Source: an uncultured Hyphomicrobiales bacterium (GTDB lineage: Bacteria > Pseudomonadota > Alphaproteobacteria > Rhizobiales > Beijerinckiaceae). Taken from it: DNA of 8,824 nt. The stretch lies in assembly GCA_903932565.1 (NCBI GenBank), contig CAIZGQ010000059.1:1-8824 (forward strand), in the 5' to 3' direction. This document shows, in pieces, positions 6,015 through 8,824 of the stretch. The position numbers and the translations under genes are program-made. Within the stretch, counting starts at the first letter, position 1. The number at the start of each line of letters is the position of its first letter. The notes under the pieces are model-generated. The model did no database searches, was not told the origin of the DNA, and was given only the letters and a program-made list of their open reading frames with translations.

Positions 6015-7979
6015 ATGGTGGCTGGTCCTTCTTCCTCAAATCGCAAGCCTGCTGGCAAAGCCGACGCCCCGCAAGAGCCTTTCAAACGGGCGATCGCCGG
6101 CTGCATGCGCGCGATGTCGGGGACGCGCGAACTTGAAGTGACATTTGCGCCCGAGCGGCCCTCGCTCATCGGCAGTGGCGAAACGGCGAAAGCGCGCTTG
6201 CCGGAACCGGCTCGTAAATTGTCGGCACGGGAAGCTGCCATTGTGCGCGGGCATGGTGATGCCATGGCGCTTCGCCTGGCTTGTCACGATTCAAACGTGC
6301 ATCGGCGCCTGACACCGCAGAACCAATCCGCGCGCGCGGTCTTTGATGCGGTCGAACAAGCGCGCGTCGAAGCAATCGGGTCACGCCGCATGCTGGGCGT
6401 CTCTGGCAATCTTTCCGCGATGTTGGATGACCGTTATCACCGCGGCAATTACGCGGATGTGACCGACAAGGCCGATGCGCCGCTGGAAGATGCAATCGCA
6501 TTGTTGGTGCGTGAGCGACTCACAGGGTTGGCGCCGCCCCCTGCTGCGCAGAAAATTGTCGACCTGTGGCGGCCATTCCTTGAACAACGTGGCGGCACAG
6601 ACCTCGATCGTCTGGGCGATTCGATTGAAAACCAGCGTGCCTTTGGCAAGCTCGTACAACGGCTCCTCGCCTCGCTCGACATGATGGAGGAGGGCCAACT
6701 CGATCAGGATGATAGCTCCGAGGATTCTGGTCAGGACGAGACCGAAGCCAATCCCGAAGAGCAGGAGGGCGAGGGTCAGCAGGATCAGACTGGCGACCAG
6801 ATGCGCATGGAGGAATCCGCCGAAGCTTCCGATGAGCTCGAAGATGGCGCGATGGAAGCGGCCGATGCGCCAGCCGGCGAAATACCCGACGAGTCAGATG
6901 CTGGCGACTCGGAAGAGGCCGCCGAGGGTCGTCGCCCACCGGTGCAGGCCATCGAGCATCGCGGCCCAGATTATAAGGCTTACACCAACAAGTTTGACGA
7001 AATCAGCGTGGCGGAAGAGCTGTGCGACGCAGAAGAGCTTGAGCGTCTGCGCGCCTATCTCGACAAGCAGTTGCAGAATCTCTCCAGCGTCGTGGCTCGG
7101 TTGGCGAACCGGCTGCAGCGCCGCCTGATGGCGCAGCAGAATCGCTCCTGGGAGTTCGATCTCGAAGAAGGCATGCTCGACCCCGCGCGTCTGTCGCGCA
7201 TCGTCATTGATCCGCAGCAGCCTTTGTCGTTCAAGCGCGAGAAGGACACTCAGTTCCGCGATACGGTTGTCACGCTGCTGATTGATAATTCTGGTTCCAT
7301 GCGCGGGCGTCCGATCACCGTGGCAGCGACTTGCGCCGACATTCTGGCGCGTACTCTCGAGCGTTGCGGCGTAAAGGTTGAGATCCTCGGCTTCACCACG
7401 CGCGCCTGGAAGGGCGGGCAGTCACGCGAATCCTGGTTGCAGGCTGGAAAGCCGCCAGCGCCCGGCCGTCTCAACGATCTGCGTCACATTATTTACAAGT
7501 CAGCGGATGCGCCTTGGCGTCGTGCGCGTCGCAATCTTGGATTGATGATGCGCGAAGGCCTGCTCAAGGAAAACATCGACGGAGAGGCGCTAGATTGGGC
7601 GCACAAGCGCCTGCTTGGTCGTCCGGAGCAGCGTAAAATCCTGATGATGATTTCCGATGGTGCGCCCGTCGATGATTCGACGTTGTCCGTGAACGCTGGC
7701 AATTATCTCGAACGGCACCTTCGCTGGATCATCGAGGAGATCGAAACGCGCTCTCCGGTTGAGCTCATAGCCATCGGTATCGGACATGACGTGACGCGCT
7801 ATTATCGGCGTGCTGTGACGATCGTCGATGCCGAAGAACTCGGCGGCGCGATGACCGAGAAGTTGGCTGAACTCTTCAGTGAGAAAGAAGTGGCGGCCAG
7901 CGCGCAACGACGTTCCGGCGGGCGCCCGTCGGCATCTTCAAAGGGCGGGTCATTCAAGCCCGTTCGCGCCGCTCAATAG
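6015..7979 (+). CDS. cobT: Cobaltochelatase subunit CobT (VWA domain)
   Basis: A 654-residue partner of CobS in aerobic cobaltochelatase. The N-terminal domain (20-220) contains EPFKRAIAGCMRAMSG and the helical region typical of CobT. Residues 224-304 form a very acidic Asp/Glu/Gln/Ser-rich linker. The C-terminal von Willebrand A domain begins about 415, with a MIDAS motif DNSGSM (424-429) and the later Asp in ISDGAPVDD (546-554). It should bind Mg2+ and contact CobN or CobS. Length is close to the classical protein (about 630). The start at 6015 is an ATG with only a weak upstream GAAAG, but the N-terminus fits the family and no better start exists. It lies in one unit with cobS. The tail (630-654) is basic and Ser/Gly-rich, probably disordered. 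Confidence 0.97.
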   Translation: MVAGPSSSNRKPAGKADAPQEPFKRAIAGCMRAMSGTRELEVTFAPERPSLIGSGETAKARLPEPARKLSAREAAIVRGHGDAMALRLACHDSNVHRRLTPQNQSARAVFDAVEQARVEAIGSRRMLGVSGNLSAMLDDRYHRGNYADVTDKADAPLEDAIALLVRERLTGLAPPPAAQKIVDLWRPFLEQRGGTDLDRLGDSIENQRAFGKLVQRLLASLDMMEEGQLDQDDSSEDSGQDETEANPEEQEGEGQQDQTGDQMRMEESAEASDELEDGAMEAADAPAGEIPDESDAGDSEEAAEGRRPPVQAIEHRGPDYKAYTNKFDEISVAEELCDAEELERLRAYLDKQLQNLSSVVARLANRLQRRLMAQQNRSWEFDLEEGMLDPARLSRIVIDPQQPLSFKREKDTQFRDTVVTLLIDNSGSMRGRPITVAATCADILARTLERCGVKVEILGFTTRAWKGGQSRESWLQAGKPPAPGRLNDLRHIIYKSADAPWRRARRNLGLMMREGLLKENIDGEALDWAHKRLLGRPEQRKILMMISDGAPVDDSTLSVNAGNYLERHLRWIIEEIETRSPVELIAIGIGHDVTRYYRRAVTIVDAEELGGAMTEKLAELFSEKEVAASAQRRSGGRPSASSKGGSFKPVRAAQ

Positions 7980-7980
7980 G

Positions 7981-8028
7981 GCTGCGCGCTGGACCTAGAG
8001 TTTCGCTGCTTTAACGCGCGCGGCTTTT
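7981..8028 (+). terminator. Candidate intrinsic terminator after cobT
   Basis: GCTGCGCGC (7981-7989) can pair along nine positions, one of them G-U, with GCGCGCGGC (8016-8024), followed directly by TTTTGTT. The loop is large (26 bases), which weakens the case. The right arm overlaps the last codons of dsbB on the other strand, so the two convergent transcripts would share it; there is no T-run for the dsbB direction. Confidence 0.4.
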
Positions 8029-8541
8029 GTTAAGTCCCAGCAATGCCAGCAGCGCCAACCCTGCGCAAATGATGGCATTCCAACCAGCGAGCGACAGGCC
8101 GAGAATACGAATGGCCACTGCATCGCACCGAACAACCTTGACTGTCTCGAGTTGCTTCAAAAAATCGTTGATCGAATCGGCTTTTGTCAGCGGGCCCGTG
8201 CAGTCTGTCGGGCCCTGCCAAAACCCCCACTCGACACCAGCGTGAAAAACGCCGAACGCGGAATTGGCAACAAATAGCAAAGCGAGGAGCGCGAACAGAG
8301 GACCACGCAGATTGCGCGGGCCCTGCGCGCACACGATTGCGGCAAGCAACGCGAACGGAATTCCCGCATAATAGGCCCAACGTTGTTTCAGGCAGAGTTC
8401 ACACGGCAGATATCCGGCTGCCTCAAACGTCCAGGCACCCAAAATCGTGATCAATGCTGCACCTGCGATAGCGACAGCAATCTGAGCTGGCGAGATATCC
8501 GCCAACATGTGTCGCGATGAAGCCGAGCTGTATGTGGCCAT
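8011..8541 (-). CDS. dsbB: Disulfide bond formation protein B (DsbB family)
   Basis: A 176-residue inner-membrane protein that reoxidises the periplasmic thiol oxidase DsbA and passes electrons to quinone. Four hydrophobic segments lie at about 20-38, 57-71, 80-97 and 146-168. The first periplasmic pair is CELC (Cys47, Cys50) in PCELCLKQRWAYY, a strong DsbB signature. The second loop carries Cys114 (PTDCTGP) and Cys139 (VVRCDA). All four catalytic cysteines and the quinone-side Arg after CxxC are present. Length is typical. ATG 8541 is the longest start and has a weak GGA about ten bases upstream; a second ATG twelve codons in is possible. It lies 14 bases downstream of the truncated YqaA-like frame on the same strand, suggesting a former operon. 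No dsbA is in the window. Confidence 0.94.
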   Translation of the reverse strand: MATYSSASSRHMLADISPAQIAVAIAGAALITILGAWTFEAAGYLPCELCLKQRWAYYAGIPFALLAAIVCAQGPRNLRGPLFALLALLFVANSAFGVFHAGVEWGFWQGPTDCTGPLTKADSINDFLKQLETVKVVRCDAVAIRILGLSLAGWNAIICAGLALLALLGLNKSRAR

Positions 8542-8555
8542 GCGTCAAATTCCGA

Positions 8556-8783
8556 TCAAAGTAGCCGGGCGGCGATCCAGAAACCACCAAGTATGATCGC
8601 AACGATGAGGATCATGAAAATGGCGAAATGACGCTCCAGCGCCGCCTTGATGGGTTCGCCAAACTTGTTCAGCAGCCCAGCCAAGATGAAGAAGCGTGCC
8701 CCGCGGGTAATGATGGACAAAAGAACAAACAGGAAGAATAGCCATCTCGGCGATTTGCAGCTAGCTACTCCAGTACATTCCAT
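8556..8783 (-). pseudogene. C-terminal remnant of a YqaA/VTT-domain membrane protein
   Basis: A 75-codon frame. From about residue 14 it matches the end of YqaA (DedA/VTT-like) inner-membrane proteins: WLFFLFVLLSIITRGARFF, then LLNKFGEPIKAALERHF, then a final hydrophobic helix ending GGFWIAARLL. Full members are about 190 residues; the first two thirds are missing. Residues 1-13 (MECTGVASCKSPR) do not look like the family, and in this frame a TAG lies at 8814-8816, so the gene cannot continue intact to the window edge. I could not find the missing part in the other minus-strand frames over the last 80 bases. The break point is near 8745-8755. Causes could be deletion or rearrangement, a frameshift, or a misassembled end. 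It may still be expressed as a short two-helix protein, but I treat it as broken. Confidence 0.6.
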
Positions 8784-8824
8784 GCGCGAGGTTTTGGAGC
8801 CAGATATGGTGCACTACAGTTGCC

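Noticed and set aside
4960..7979. CobS/CobT pair as a MoxR-VWA defence or stress module
   Set aside because: Both proteins carry specific cobaltochelatase signatures and lengths, and the neighbourhood is the usual one; no effector gene is nearby.
8192..8215. Two GGGCCC palindromes inside dsbB
   Set aside because: They lie in coding sequence for the second periplasmic loop region and are expected by chance at this GC content.
8710..8824. Plus-strand open frame running off the right edge (starts ATG at 8710 or 8782)
   Set aside because: It has no Shine-Dalgarno or recognisable sequence and overlaps the YqaA-like remnant in its first part; too short to support.

Overview
The window looks like chromosomal DNA of an alphaproteobacterium, most likely Hyphomicrobiales (Rhizobiales). 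The reasons are moderately high GC with no strong strand bias, the gene order bolA / J-domain protein / cobS / cobT, which I recall as characteristic of alphaproteobacteria, and a DsbB and a YqaA-type membrane protein of the kind common in that order. The species cannot be fixed from the sequence. I see no rRNA, tRNA, CRISPR array, insertion sequence or phage gene.

Left part (1-3802, all + strand). A 5'-truncated gene of the dihydrolipoamide dehydrogenase / mercuric reductase fold overlaps the start of a membrane histidine kinase by 8 bases. About 70 bases further on lies an orphan phthalate-dioxygenase-reductase-type flavo-iron-sulfur protein. The first protein keeps the overall fold but has lost the redox disulfide and has altered residues at every cofactor motif I can locate, so it looks like a pseudoenzyme translationally coupled to the kinase. 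No response regulator and no oxygenase component is present here. This three-gene block is the least explained part of the window.

Middle part (3824-7979). bolA (- strand) is convergent with the reductase and divergent from a J-domain protein carrying an N-terminal Cys/His cluster. Then come cobS and cobT, the AAA+ and VWA subunits of aerobic cobaltochelatase. With CobN (not in this window) they insert cobalt into hydrogenobyrinic acid a,c-diamide in the oxygen-dependent cobalamin pathway. CobS and CobT show all expected nucleotide- and metal-binding motifs. A GC stem with a short T-run after cobT is a plausible terminator.

Right part (8011-8824, - strand). dsbB, the inner-membrane quinone-dependent oxidase that recharges periplasmic disulfide formation, is preceded at 14 bases by the C-terminal end of a YqaA/VTT-domain membrane protein. 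Only the last 60 or so residues of that protein are recognisable. The frame is closed by a stop about 10 codons upstream of the first ATG, still inside the window, so the gene is broken here by rearrangement, frameshift or assembly error.

Overall most genes are ordinary housekeeping and cofactor genes. I did not find a convincing new multi-gene system. The best lead is the degenerate flavoprotein-like gene fused by overlap to an orphan sensor kinase.
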